In this document: positions 1 through 11,013 of the stretch, piece after piece
How positions within the stretch are numbered: position 1 is the first letter of the stretch
Layout of the letters: every line of letters starts with the position of its first letter
Assembly: GCF_000003605.2 (NCBI RefSeq)
Contig: NW_003135835.1
Location: forward strand, 55,084-85,926
Length of the DNA stretch: 30,843 bases
Source: Saccoglossus kowalevskii
Lineage: Eukaryota > Hemichordata > Enteropneusta > Harrimaniidae
Direction: 5' to 3'
Notes under the pieces: generated by a model
What the model was told of the DNA's origin: nothing
Databases searched by the model: none
What the model saw: only the letters and a program-made list of their open reading frames with translations
Position numbers and translations under genes: made by a program

Positions 1-2277
1 CATTATCATTCATATATCACATATATCATATCAGTTTCATTCGTATATCACATATATCATATCAATATCATTCATATATCACATATATCATCTCAGTATC
101 ATTCATATATCACATATATCATATCAGTATCATTGATATATCACATATATCATCATGATCATTAATATATCGCATATATCACATCAGTATCATTCATATA
201 TCACATGTCTCAAATCAGTATCATTCATATATCACATGTATCAAATCAGTATCATTCATATATCACATATAGCATATCATTAATATATCGCGTATATCAT
301 ATCAGTATCATTCATATATCACATATATCATATAATATCAGTATCATTCATATATCGCGTATATCATATCAGTATCATTCATATATCACATATATCATAT
401 CAGGATCATTCAAATATCACATATATCATATCAGTATCATTCATATATCACATATATAATCACAGTATCATTCATATATCACATATATCATATCAGTATC
501 ATTCATATATCACATATATCATCATAATCATTAATATATCGCATATATCACATCAGTATCCTTCATATATCACATGTCTCAAATCAGTATCATTCATATA
601 TCACATGTATCAAATCAGTATCATTCATATATCACATATATCATATCATTAATATATCGCGTATATCATATCAGTATCATTCATATATCACATATATCAT
701 ATCATATCAGTATCATTCATATATCACATATATCATATCATTAATATATCGCGTATATCATATCAGTATCATTCATATATCACATATATCATATCATATC
801 AGTATCATTCATATATCACATGTATCATATCAGCATCATTCATATATCACATATATCATATCATTATCATTAATATATCGCACATATCATATCAGTATCA
901 TTCATATATCACTTGGCTCAAATCAGTATCATTCATATATCACATGTATCAAATCAGTATCATTAATATATCACATATATCATATCATTATCATTAATAT
1001 GTCGCATATATCATATCAGTATCATTCTTGTAGCACATTTATCATATCAGTATCATTCATATATCACACATATCATTATCATTAATATATCGCATATATC
1101 ATATCAGTATCATTCATATATCACATATATCATATCATTACCATTAATATATTGCATATATCATATCATTATCATTCATATATCACATATATCATATCAG
1201 TATCATTCATGTATCACATATATCATATCAGTATCATTCATATATCACATATATCATATCATTATCATTAATATATCGCGTATATCATATCAGTATCATT
1301 CATATATCACATGTCTCAAATCAGTATCATTCATATATCACATGTATGAAATCAGTAACATTCATATATCACATATATCATATCATTATCATTAATATAT
1401 CGCGTATATCATATCATATCAGTATCATTCATATATCACATTTATCATACCAGTGTCACTCATATATCACATATATCATATCAGGATCATTCATATATCA
1501 CATATATCATATCAGTATCATTCTTGTAGCACATATATCATATCACTATCATTAATATATCGCATATATCATATCAGTATCATTCATATATCACTTGTCT
1601 CAAATCAGTATCATTCATATATCACATGTATCAAATCAGTATCATTAATATATCACATATATCATATCATTATCATTAATATATCGCATATATCATATCA
1701 GTATCATTCATATAGCATATTTATCATATCAGTATCATTCATATATCACATATATCATATCATTATCATTAATATATCGCATATATCATATCAGTATCAT
1801 TCATATATCACATTTATCATATCAGTATAATTCATATATCACATATATCATTATTATTAATATATCGCATATATCATATCAGTATCGTTCATATATCACA
1901 TATATCATATCATATCATTATCAATAATATATTTCATATATCATATCAGTATCATTCATATATCACATATATCATATCATTATCATTAATGTATTGCATA
2001 TATCATATCAGTATCATTCATATATCACATATATCATATCATATCAATATCATTAATATGTCACATGTATCAAATCAGTATCATTCATATATCACATGTA
2101 TCAAATCAGTATCATTCATATATCACATGTATCAAATCAGTATCATTCATATATCACATGTATCATATCAGTATCATTCATATATCACATGTATCAAATC
2201 AGTATCATTCATATATCACATGTATCATATCAGTATCATTAATATGTCACATGTATCAAATCAGTATCATTCATATA
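1..2277. repeat. 31-bp AT-rich satellite array
   Basis: Continuous tandem array, cut by the left edge of the window and ending abruptly where CATTCATATATGG runs into unique sequence near 2277. The basic unit is 31 bp, with the core CATATATCACATATATCATA followed by TCAGTATCATT. Recurring variants carry CATGTATCAAATCAG, AATATATCGCGTAT, or the rarer CTTGTAGCAC. Because 31 is not a multiple of 3, open frames through it produce repetitive peptides rich in H, I, S and Y; these are artefacts, not genes. Some units are truncated (ATATCATATCAG doublets). Roughly 70 units fit in the stretch. Longer-range order is visible: 150-519 and 520-835 share the same order of variant units with a period near 370 bp (12 units). 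Confidence 0.95.
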
Positions 2278-2393
2278 TGGTCTTCATTGGAGTTACTGTT
2301 TGCTATACAACTGTTGGGAAATTTTCTCTTTACGTAGTCTTGCAACATTTAACAATATATTTATTTTATTTAATATGTATGTAATTTCAACCC

Positions 2394-3492
2394 TTAAGGT
2401 AGCGGGACTATTATTTGCATACTTTTTTTCATCTTCTAATTGGGACCAAACAACTACAAATAGACCCAGGAAAGTATATATTTTTGGAATCGCCAGACTT
2501 CAAGCTTTTCAAAGGTGTGTTTGTCATGCCCGTATCTGCATTCTACGGTGCGTTACTTAATCAAAAGTGAAAAATTACTTTTTTTTTGTAAAAAAAATAA
2601 TTACGCATTTATGCTGGTGATAATAAGTTTTGTTTTCACTTTTCCTAGCTGTTCAATAGTCTGGTAAATTGAATGTGTCTGATCAGTTTTATTCAAGCAA
2701 CGCGTTTTGAAAAATAGTGTCCTGAATTTTAATTTCTGTTTTAGTCGCATTGACCCCAACTCAAACCACAGCACATTGGTAAATAATCCATGAAATAGTT
2801 TGTCTGGACACATTCAAGTTCCTCTCATTGTCACCTTAAAGCTGTGAAAATTTGGTGTTAATCCAACGACAATAAGTATACGTTATTTTTTGTTAAAGAC
2901 CTTGTATTTTGAAAAACATAAACTCCTAGAAAACGTCGATGAAGTCACAGCAAAGATTTTCTACCTTGATTATCTGCACAAGCGATTTGTTTTCCCATCA
3001 AGGTCTGTTTTAACATGTGTAGGGGCATCCAAATGTGTAAGGCTATTGGAAACCCACAAAATTAAAGGAATGGGATAGCTATAGTTCGATAAAACGGCAG
3101 ATGAAAACACTAAAATCAATGATTTTTTTCAGTGGCTGTATGACCTTGTGTCTGACGCATTCATATGCAAATGACTAATCTGTGAAATAAACAGGGGCGG
3201 AGACAAACCACTCAAATGTTTGGAAACACTCATTGTGTGTCAGATAGCTACTGATAACACATCCTAACATTGATTTGTCTTGAGTTAATCTTTGAAATTT
3301 ATAGGCACACAAATTAAACCTGTGTCGTTGATTTTGGAAAACACTACTGAAGCTGCCTTGCTTCCCTTCAAAAAATCGACATTCTAGGTTACGTTGACTT
3401 TGTCAGATGAAAGTTTATAGTGCATTTCATCAATTAATAAATTAATGTGAAAATCGGAATTTTCAACACAAATAATAGTCTCGCTACCTTAA
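2394..3492. mobile_element. Non-autonomous TTAA-type DNA transposon with inverted repeats
   Basis: The left end reads TTAAGGTAGCGGGACTATTA (2394 onward). The right end, 3469-3492, is its reverse complement with one mismatch over 24 bases. Both termini begin or end with TTAA, the target duplication expected for piggyBac-superfamily elements. The 1.1-kb body has only short open frames (for example 2890-3078 + and 2601-2813 -) that I do not recognise, so it looks like a deleted or MITE-like derivative. The terminal repeats and the TTAA are seen directly; the superfamily assignment is inference, because some other TTAA-targeting MITEs exist. It lies between the satellite and the first visible methyltransferase exon, possibly in an intron of that gene. 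Confidence 0.72.
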
Positions 3493-4141
3493 CTAATTAG
3501 TTACTGGATTATCCCGGACAAAAGTGTTGTCAAAGTGACAGGGAGAATATTCATGAAACCACTAATTATTGACAAATATATGCAAATTAGGTAATTGGTA
3601 TGCACATATTTCAACCCTAAAGTAATCATGTGTACGCGTGGCTTACCTCAGATCACATTTCTTGCTATCTATTGAGTGGTGTTTGAGGCATCAGATGAAA
3701 AATTGAAAATATAATTATTATCATGCAAATTATTAATTGATTTGTGCGGATTCTACATAATGAATAAATGAGGTTTTCACATATGTTTGTGTACTGAAAT
3801 TTGTTCAGTATTTTATTAATCATCAAGCTAAAAAAATAGCTAATGCATATTATAAAAATATGTACATTAGGTAATTATTATGCACGGATTATAACTACTA
3901 AACACATTTTGTTTCTCAGTGCATCACGTTCACTGAAATTTGTCAAGTGCTTCGTGGAATACCTGTAAAAAAGCTGACAAATTATCATGCAAATTATATA
4001 ATTAATAAAATTAAAAAGTGGGACACTAAACGTAAAAAGATAAATTGGATATCAGCACACCAACACCCTTTTATGATATATATTACAAATTAAGCCAGTT
4101 ATTGTAGCTATTATGCTATCTATGATGAATTACTTTTAAAG
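3493..4141 (+). other. Non-coding sequence before HNMT-like exon
   Basis: AT-rich stretch without a supportable exon. It ends in the splice acceptor TTTTAAAG at 4141. The segment near 4040-4080 (ATCAGCACACCAACAC) resembles sequence at 6578-6600 downstream of the gene, a weak sign of another dispersed repeat. No glycine-rich SAM-binding exon is found here, so the preceding exon of the methyltransferase must lie to the left of the window or be missing. Confidence 0.5.
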
Positions 4142-6484
4142 GTATGGTTGACGAGCCCATTATAGACACCTTGTTGAATAAGTACCCGAAGATCCGCTAC
4201 ACGGCTGTGGATCCACTTCCTGACGAACTTGGAAAGTTTGAAAAAATGGCTAAAGATAATGAGAAGAAATGGGGAAATGTCAAGTTTGACTTTCAAGTCA
4301 CTACTATTGAAGAATATTTGGAAAGGGTAGAGAAGCGGAAGTTCGGATTGATAATTCTTTCACATGCAGCCTATCATTTCCAGAACGTAGAAGTCACTTT
4401 GGCTCATTTATATAAGAATAATCTGGTCACAGGAGGAATGTTTTTTTGCAGGATGATTTCAGGTATTCAGTTTTTGAAGGTTAATTTAAATTACTCTTGG
4501 CCATTACGTAGGCTACACAATTAATCAATGCTGTACAACGGTTGTTTTAATTTATGGTCAGTTTCTTCAAATGAAACTGCCATATTAACATTCCATTTGC
4601 GAAGGGACTATTTTGTTCAAAATATGCAGAGGACTTTTAATGATGTTTCAGCTGACACTAACGATGACAATTGTATATATCCGAAAGTACGAATTTACAC
4701 TCATCGAGTGAGATGGCTGTTGGTTTGAAAATATCAACCGAAAGATATTGAAAAATGAACATTTTAGACAATCAACATCATTAAGAAAATATGCATGAAA
4801 TAACATGAGGTTATTACGAGGATAACTGCGCAGTATCGATCGACGCGCAGCGTAGGTCCATGCGACGGCGTACTGTTTGAGTGCATACCTTGCAGTGTCC
4901 TCATAATGACTTATTATTATACATCTTTTCCTCCCATGAATACATAATTCAAAACAGACTTAGCGAACTTCTTTGTGTGGAATCCGGCAAAACCTAGGGA
5001 CAGCAATGTTTGTTTTTGTATTATTAGAGGACGCTTCATCGCCCGAATCGCACAGTTTCATTAAAGCCGGCCATTCATAACTGGCCCACGAACCCGTGCG
5101 CGATCGTGTTAGGAAAATCTGTATTTCACTGCAGCTAAATTGATTTGGCGCGCAAAGGAGCTGGCGCCACCAATCAGAGTTGCTGTATAATAAAGATCGG
5201 GGAGATCAACACAGATTTAAACAATGGCGGCGTGTAGACTTTGGGCTGATTCACCGAGAGTCAAGAACAGAAGCTCTATATTTGTTAACACCTTTCCAAA
5301 ATTTCTTATTCCAACGTAACGAGAACATTGTTTGTGGTGTGAATGGAATGTCAAATTATTTGTGCAAACTGTGTTTTAGTAAACTGCCAACACATATAAA
5401 CTTGCTCGATACGGCCTTCGTTGCTACACAGACGAGGAACCGTGTTTGCAACAAACCCGCCATTTTTCTCAGCTACAGCACTAAGCTCTTTCTTTTGGTG
5501 ATCAGTAAGCTTGTTCAGATAAATAGCTAGCAGCCCATTTATTTGATTCCGCCAGTTTAATTTTAAAAAGTAATGTGTAGTTCCTTTCGTGAGTTCTTAT
5601 TGGGCGTGCGACATACAGTAAATCGTGGTGAAATCTTCCAAGGGTTAATGTTGAGGCTTCGGCCGAATAAATGGTTCTTAACTGGCAAAGATGAGGACGC
5701 TTACGTGCGTAATCGTTCCATATTTATGTCTGAGTACAAACCTTGAGTTATCCTCGTAATAACCTTATTATTATACATCTTTCCCTTCCAAGGATACATC
5801 ATTGGAATGCCGAAATCCAAAATGTTTAGAACAAAATCAGCGAACGTCTTTGTGTGGACTCCGACCAAAACCTTGTGGCAGCCATGTTTGTTTTCGTTAT
5901 TAGAGGACGCTTACGCGCGTAATCATTCTATGTTTGGTATTTGCATTTCTTATTATGGTAGGATGGAAATATCCAGTAAAATAATGCCAAATTACGGCAC
6001 GCTGTAACTTATGGGGTTACGGTGACAGATGTATAATAATAACAGATATATCACGGTATTAGCAATTTGCTAAGAATATGTTCAGCCAAAGAATGTATCC
6101 CAGTGTGATAACAATCTTCCAATTTTCTTAGGTGGATGGGAAAAACTAACCCTGAAGATTGGAGAGCACTACTATGACCCAGATCAAGGTTTCATCGGTT
6201 CACAGACAGTAAAAGATATGTTAAAGCGTCAAATTCCAGATATCGAACTGGAAATCGTACCCAGAGGCTGCTTGTTGAATGTTACGGAATGCTTCGATGA
6301 ACAATCACAAGACGGGGGTTACATGCTAGAATGCATGACACAAATTTACGATTTCCGCAGTTTTTGCAAACCAGAAATAAAGAAAGATATTATGGAGCAT
6401 TTAAAAAATAAGTGTTGCAAGAAAGAAGGGGACAAATACTTTCTAATGGCAGACGAGGAAGATCTGATTGCATTCGGCAAATAA
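4142..6484 (+). CDS. HNMT-like SAM-dependent methyltransferase, last two coding exons
   Basis: Two exons, 4142-4462 and 6132-6484, joined by a 1669-bp intron. The acceptors are AAAG|GT and CTTAG|GT, the donor is TCAG|GTATTC, and both junctions are in phase 1. Together they give about 224 residues that align along the last three quarters of histamine N-methyltransferase. Landmarks are YPKIRYTAVDP (strand ending in the acidic SAM-ribose region), NVKFDFQVTTIEEY, LIILSHAAYHF, then GWEKL, LLNVTECFDE and a C-terminal IYDFRSF block. The frame is open throughout and stops at TAA 6482. The upstream exon with the glycine-rich SAM motif is not in the window; its counterpart is visible in the decayed neighbour at 12677-12844. 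The family transfers a methyl group from SAM to small amines in the cytosol. Where human HNMT has IQMLYYV, this protein has LSHAAYHF, so histamine is not an assured substrate. The ATG at 4144 is just inside the exon and is not taken as a start. Confidence 0.82.
4809..5764. mobile_element. Inverted-repeat element inside the methyltransferase intron
   Basis: GGTTATTACGAGGATAAC at 4809-4826 is repeated as its exact reverse complement at 5747-5764, bounding 956 bp that are richer in GC and CpG than the surroundings. No matching target duplication is visible outside the repeats. Internal motifs recur in direct orientation: TTATTATTATACATCT at 4911 and 5765, and GAGGACGCTT at about 5030, 5693 and 5903, so the block is composite, with parts shared with the next element. 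It lies wholly within the intron of the HNMT-like gene. It is most simply a non-autonomous DNA transposon; the exact ends are uncertain. Confidence 0.55.
5170..5226 (+). promoter_or_regulatory. Promoter-like CCAAT/TATA/ATGGCGGCG cluster in intronic element
   Basis: CCAAT at 5170-5174, TATAATAAA at 5186-5194 and ACAATGGCGGCG with its ATG at 5224 follow one another at roughly promoter-like spacing. The ATG opens a frame of only 31 codons. A different frame is open for 116 codons to 5530, and the minus strand is also open for about 80 codons between about 5590 and 5345, so coding potential is ambiguous. I do not recognise any of these proteins. This could be chance in a GC-richer island. Confidence 0.22.
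5765..6042. mobile_element. Short MITE-like element with perfect 16-bp inverted ends
   Basis: TTATTATTATACATCT at 5765-5780 is matched by its exact reverse complement AGATGTATAATAATAA at 6027-6042, giving a 278-bp element that abuts the right inverted repeat of the neighbouring element. Its left 160 bases are a diverged direct copy of 4911-5050, sharing AACGTCTTTGTGTGGA-type sequence and the GAGGACGCTTACGCGCG motif. No clear target duplication is seen. It sits in the same intron, 90 bases before the 3' splice site. Confidence 0.5.
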
Positions 6485-6522
6485 ACTGTTAGTGACAAAT
6501 TCAGAAATGACTTGTTATACAA

Positions 6523-6528
6523 ATTAAA
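6523..6528 (+). terminator. Candidate poly(A) signal of HNMT-like gene
   Basis: ATTAAA, 39 bases after the TAA stop codon of the methyltransferase gene. This is the commonest variant of the polyadenylation hexamer. It is supported only by motif and position. Confidence 0.35.
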
Positions 6529-7433
6529 TAATTAATATTCAAATTTAAAATTGAAGCACGTAGAAAGACAAATTCAATTTCAGCACACAAATACTTTTTG
6601 AAAGTGATATTTTATTAAGAGTAAGCAAGCTATGAAAGTGAGTGTCTGTTACCAGTCCGCGAACAATGACATTGACATTTTCTTCTTGGTATCCTGGGTG
6701 GACCACTGTCAGATTTGTTTATTTCGAGAAAATATGTTTTCTTCATTATATTTTTGCCATTTTTGGGTCGCCTTCTTCTTAGCAACTACCAGCTCAATTG
6801 CTTTTTATACTTGATATGTACGGTCCAAGATTGATCCTCATGAGATTTGTACAAAAGATGATAACAATTGTAATTGCCATGGCAGTATCCAAATAAACTA
6901 CCATGGTTTTGCTTTGGCAAGAACATTGTGGGGACATTTATAATACAGCATTGTCAACTTTGAAGACAAACACAGCGAGCTATGTCGACCGTTATGGCTC
7001 TTGTTTTTCTTTTTCATTTGTGTTACTGGATTGAGTTTGCAATCAACTTTGTTTTATTTTTCTAATTACTTTTTAATACAACACCGAATAACCTATCTTG
7101 TGGAACATTTATTGAAACGATATTCTGGTGTTTTCAATAATTTATTCAGTTAAGAGTGAAGGGGTGCCATGCCTGCCAGACCTAAACATAGCACAACTCG
7201 ACTACTTACCACATTTTGTATTCCATTTATTGCACACTCGTGATTTCAGAAAAATTTTTTCTCATCCCTGGGACCCCGACCACAGTGTGCCTTGAGATCG
7301 TAAAAAGTACGATATATAGGTCTGAATTTATAGTAAGAGAATATCAGAATGACATAAATAATCACATATCACATAATATACATATTAGATACATTCCCGA
7401 TATATCGCCGTTAGGCTAAAACAATTACATGGT
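6529..7433. other. Intergenic sequence, nothing recognised
   Basis: AT-rich sequence between the HNMT-like gene and the first duplicated segment. Short open frames (6632-6814, 7216-7419) have no family resemblance that I can see. Confidence 0.5.
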
Positions 7434-7589
7434 TGGAAAGCTTTGTAGACCCCAAATAGATAAAAATAGATAAAATAGATAAACAAATTAAAGTAAAATA
7501 TCATCTCGACCCCAAAGTTGCAATCAGTGACAGTGGGCGTATTGGTTCCGCCGACAACAGTTTTCTTATCTTAAATACTAATTGTCATA

Positions 7590-8608
7590 CAAGTCTGGTT
7601 CTTTTTCCGGAAATACGAGATAGCAATGAAACCACCATGATAATTAAAATGTCAAATAATTGAAACTTATTCGTAAAATGGGTTTCATTCTTGTCAAAAA
7701 TCATCTATAAATCAACTGTGACCGTATAACTCGTCAAAGTCACCACGCATAGCGGATTGCCATTATAAGTACTTTTGTCCTATAACAGAAAAACTGCAAA
7801 ATATGCGCAAACCTCCTACACTTAGTTCAGTGCTCATTTCTTTTGTTCCTTGATGGATTTTGTTATCTCCTTTGAAAGGAAAATCACTGTGTCAGTACTT
7901 CGAATAATCTGATAGTCAATTTAAAGACTTACTACAATTTGTACCCCACTGTAAACGTTCTTCTACTAAAGAGGAGTAAATTTAAAGTAGCTCAATGATG
8001 TGGAAAGTGTAATTTGTACACCGTTTCCTATTCTGCTTAACCCCGCAAGCGAATATTAATTTCGCTTATTTGCACTCGGTGTGGTCAATATTCGTGTATT
8101 TAATAATAAAGATGTCAGTTAAAAAAAAATATATTCCCTAGTCGTCTTAGCGGTGTAAACTTTACAAGTCATATAGACAATGAGTAATCACCATACTCGT
8201 TACTTACTTTTCACGCGGATAAGGAATGGGAGGCTCTCCTATTGTCTAAAACTATATTGCTATCTTATGCGGGGAAACTGTAGTGTTATTTGAATCAGTG
8301 ATATTTTGCCAAAGTAGGCTGTGTAGTATAGCATGGCACCGCTTTGGTTTGTCTATTTATTTAAACCCCTACCAATGGACGCTATCATTTGAATGGCATT
8401 ACGATCAATACGAATCGATATCCTATGTGCACTATTATTTTAAGTCAGATTTATTTCTCTGCCTTTCTGCTTTTATTCACATTTACACTCATGAGAAGAG
8501 ACGCATACTCAAATTGCAGATTGCATTACTGAATATCTTTAGCAAGAAGATAAGCAAAGCTATATCAAGTATTGACAGGATGGGGCGATTTTATTCCTAA
8601 TTGTCATA
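7590..8608. mobile_element. 1-kb insertion flanked by 12-bp duplication
   Basis: CTAATTGTCATA occurs at 7578-7589 and again at 8597-8608. Unit 2 of the local duplication has a single related site (CTAATTATTATG, about 11136), so the 1019 bp between look like an insertion into unit 1 with target-site duplication. The insert has no obvious terminal inverted repeats and no poly(A) tail. Its right end contains an open frame of 105 codons (8283-8600, reading MLFESVIFCQ...) that I do not recognise. A deletion in unit 2 by recombination between short direct repeats would also explain the pattern. Confidence 0.5.
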
Positions 8609-9305
8609 GCTCAAATTGGCGCAACTGATCGATGCCAACCAATCACGGTTACCATTTTTTGTATACCAACTGTCAAGGAAAAGTAAATCAGGTTATAAAT
8701 TCATCTCGCCTTCCTCCACGGTGATAGCCGAACTAAGTGATCCCAGTTTCTGATGCCCTTAGCCAATGATTTGCATTGCTGTTTGTCATCAACCATTCAT
8801 AATGTTACTTTGTGATTGGCATTCTTGTAAATATTTATCTATTCATAACGTTTTCGTATAACTCAAAGCCTCATCTTCTATCATAAACCCGACAAATTAA
8901 CATCTCACGGACGCAAATCTGCACATCAACAAATAGTTACCCAAAGAAGGTAACAGCTCAAGCACATGGTTTAATCAAATAGATACCCATCGTCATACTT
9001 ACTGTTTTTTAATTCGACCTGTGGAAATGTCTATTGCGATTCATTCATGAACAAATTCTATCGAGGTTTGAACATTCGCCAATAACACCTAAATCGAAAC
9101 ACTTCATTACGTCTTGTCACGTTAATACCATTGTTTCTCATTATGAGCAAAACATGCTCACATTAGTTAGTTAGTACTATTTTTCTTCTGCTTGTACATG
9201 TGTCAAACTGTTTACTCTGGAATCGACTGAACCCGTATTAACAATAAACACAAACACACCCATATTTACCTACACTAAATAATGGTGTTCCCCTGTTTGT
9301 GGCTA

Positions 9306-9351
9306 TTTATAAACCGCAGATAGTTTTGTAACCAGGGTCGCAGTATTGGCA
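9306..9351 (+). promoter_or_regulatory. TATA-like box with conserved downstream splice-donor motif
   Basis: TTTATAAA at 9306-9313 is followed by CAGGGTCGCAGTATTGGCA and a strong donor consensus, GTGAGT, starting at 9352. The paralogous stretch in unit 2 keeps the CAGGGTCGCAGTAT block and the GTGAGT (11930) but has lost the TATA (CTATTGACTAAG). This could be a core promoter and short untranslated first exon that was duplicated; it is 3.3 kb upstream of the methyltransferase pseudogene in unit 1 and 0.75 kb upstream in unit 2. It is motif evidence only. Confidence 0.25.
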
Positions 9352-9613
9352 GTGAGTATTGGTGTGCTCCTTTATTTCTATGTTACTGTTTTACTTTATT
9401 TTACTACTACTCACCACAAACACTAGTGCTTTGCTCTTGGAGCATATTGCATATAAATACCACAACACAATCACAGTCCTTCTGTGATGTGCGGAATATG
9501 CCCACGGCGTTGCTAGAGAGCGCTATATTAGCTTTTATGTCCACATTCCAATGTTAGAATTGGCACCCCTTTCTGTAAATTTAAATAATTTGTTTAAATT
9601 GTCGATTATATAG

Positions 9614-9710
9614 GTCAGTGTTAGTTCGCCGCACACCACCGAATGTAAATATCTGGAAAAACACTGAACGACAGTCTGAACTCTTCATATGAATATTTGT
9701 ATTCAGAGCA
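9614..9710. repeat. Short direct repeat, copy 1
   Basis: About 95 bases, including CCGAATGTAAATATCTGGAA and CATATGAATATTTGTATTCA, repeated at 10232-10325. Its function is unknown; it is probably a fragment of a dispersed element. Confidence 0.6.
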
Positions 9711-10231
9711 ATTAATTCGTTTAAATTGTCGAGTCAAGTTGGAATGTAGCTGTTGTGCATATGTATATAGGTCTCATGCCACTAATCAACCAATGGCTGC
9801 TCGTAGCTGCTGCTCAAATTAAATGCCTAGCAAGAACCAATGAAATTTTTTAAATATTTTTTTCTCAGGTGCTCCCTGTTTGAGGGCGTAATCACCTGGG
9901 TCAGAGGTGAGACCAACATGTGGTCTTTTGTTTACTACTCAGCGGCTGTGTACCTGTGGGTTTATTCTGTGTGTATTTGGATGTTCTAATCTTGGTGTTT
10001 TTCCAGAGATTTCTCTTGGTGCAATCCAAATACAGTAGGTGTGTCTTGTTTACCTGAGATTTGCAAGAGTTTGAGCTAGCCAACATGTTAGTTTTTTTCA
10101 TATGGTTGATTACTCAAATTTCTTCGTCATTTTCATATAGCAATCTCGTCATATGTTAACATTGTCGTCTATGGAAATTCAATTAGTGGTATGAGCCCTA
10201 TAGTACATACTGTCACTACATGACCTTTCTT

Positions 10232-10325
10232 GTCAGTGTAGGTAAGTGACAGTTCATCGCCTACAACCGAATGTAAATAACTGGAAAAACACTGAACCAC
10301 ATATGAATATTTGTATTCAAAGATT
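10232..10325. repeat. Short direct repeat, copy 2
   Basis: Second copy of the repeat at 9614-9710, sharing GTCAGTGT, CGAATGTAAATA, CTGGAAAAACACTGAAC and CATATGAATATTTGTATTCA with small gaps. Confidence 0.6.
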
Positions 10326-11013
10326 TAAAATGGTGGTTCTTGGCGCTAACATTTAATGAGGTCTGTCGATTTGTCATTCAAGACTCGTGCATATGCAACA
10401 TTTGTGTTGATGAACATAGATTTCCAACAATGCAATGCAATATTCAAATGCATTTCACAAGTATGAGGTTTGACCTTGGCGCAATTTACTTCAATACCTT
10501 CAAATCACCCAAAAAAACAAACATAATTACCTTGGTAATGTCTCCTGTTGTGCCCGTTGATCTGCGCGGTTATCTGGCTCCCCCCGTATTCAAAACGTCC
10601 TCCACACAATAATTAAGGGAAAACAAATGGTGATGAGTTATTCTCATTAACACATGTAGTGGAATGAAACTAGGGGGTACAAGTACGCATAAGATGAATA
10701 ATTGACCAAAGCGTCACATTAAAAAAACCACAAAACATTCCTCAGCAACGCCAACGCATTATGGCACTTTAAATTGGCAATACAATGAGTAGTTGACTAA
10801 TAATAATAATAAATAAAGTAATCCTACTTTGTCGATAATTTATTAAAAAAAATAAGACTAGCTTTGTCACCTCAAAAAGAATATTAAATCATGGAGACCC
10901 AAATCTTACGATAAAAAATGTATGTTTTCATTTAGATGCAGCATTCTGTCTGTTTTTTCAAGTAGCGTCCCAAGGCAGTTGTGGTGGTGGTGAAGCCGGG
11001 GATCTATCAAAGA

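Larger units (their letters stand above)
7434..10870. repeat. Local duplication, unit 1 (upstream copy)
   Basis: Diverged direct copy of the segment at 11014-12470. Matching blocks, in the same order, include AAAGCTTTGTAGACCC (7436 and 11016), AGCCAATGATTTGCATTGCT (8761 and 11298), GAGGTTTGAACAT (9064 and 11612), CCTACACTAAATAATGG (9268 and 11848), CAGGGTCGCAGTAT (9334 and 11911) and a block around CGCCAACGCATTATGGCAC (10750) that matches CGCCAATGAATTATGACAC (12343). Unit 1 carries two extra stretches: the insertion at 7590-8608 and roughly 9413-10680, which I cannot align to unit 2. No gene is recognised in it. An exon-like block at 9873-9906 (CTCAG acceptor and GTGAG donor) has an in-frame stop and no known match. 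Confidence 0.7.

Noticed and set aside
1-2277. CRISPR-like array
   Set aside because: The units are contiguous with no unique spacers, and the context is a eukaryotic satellite.
205-2384. Several open frames of 69-131 codons across the satellite
   Set aside because: They simply read through a 31-bp AT-rich repeat in its rotating frames; the peptides are monotonous and start at arbitrary ATGs.
4528-4728. Open frame following the methyltransferase exon
   Set aside because: It lies in the intron after a good GTATTC donor and has no similarity to the family; the next true exon is at 6132.
8283-8600. 105-codon open frame as a host gene
   Set aside because: No recognisable domain, no splice or codon-use support, and it lies inside a probable insertion.
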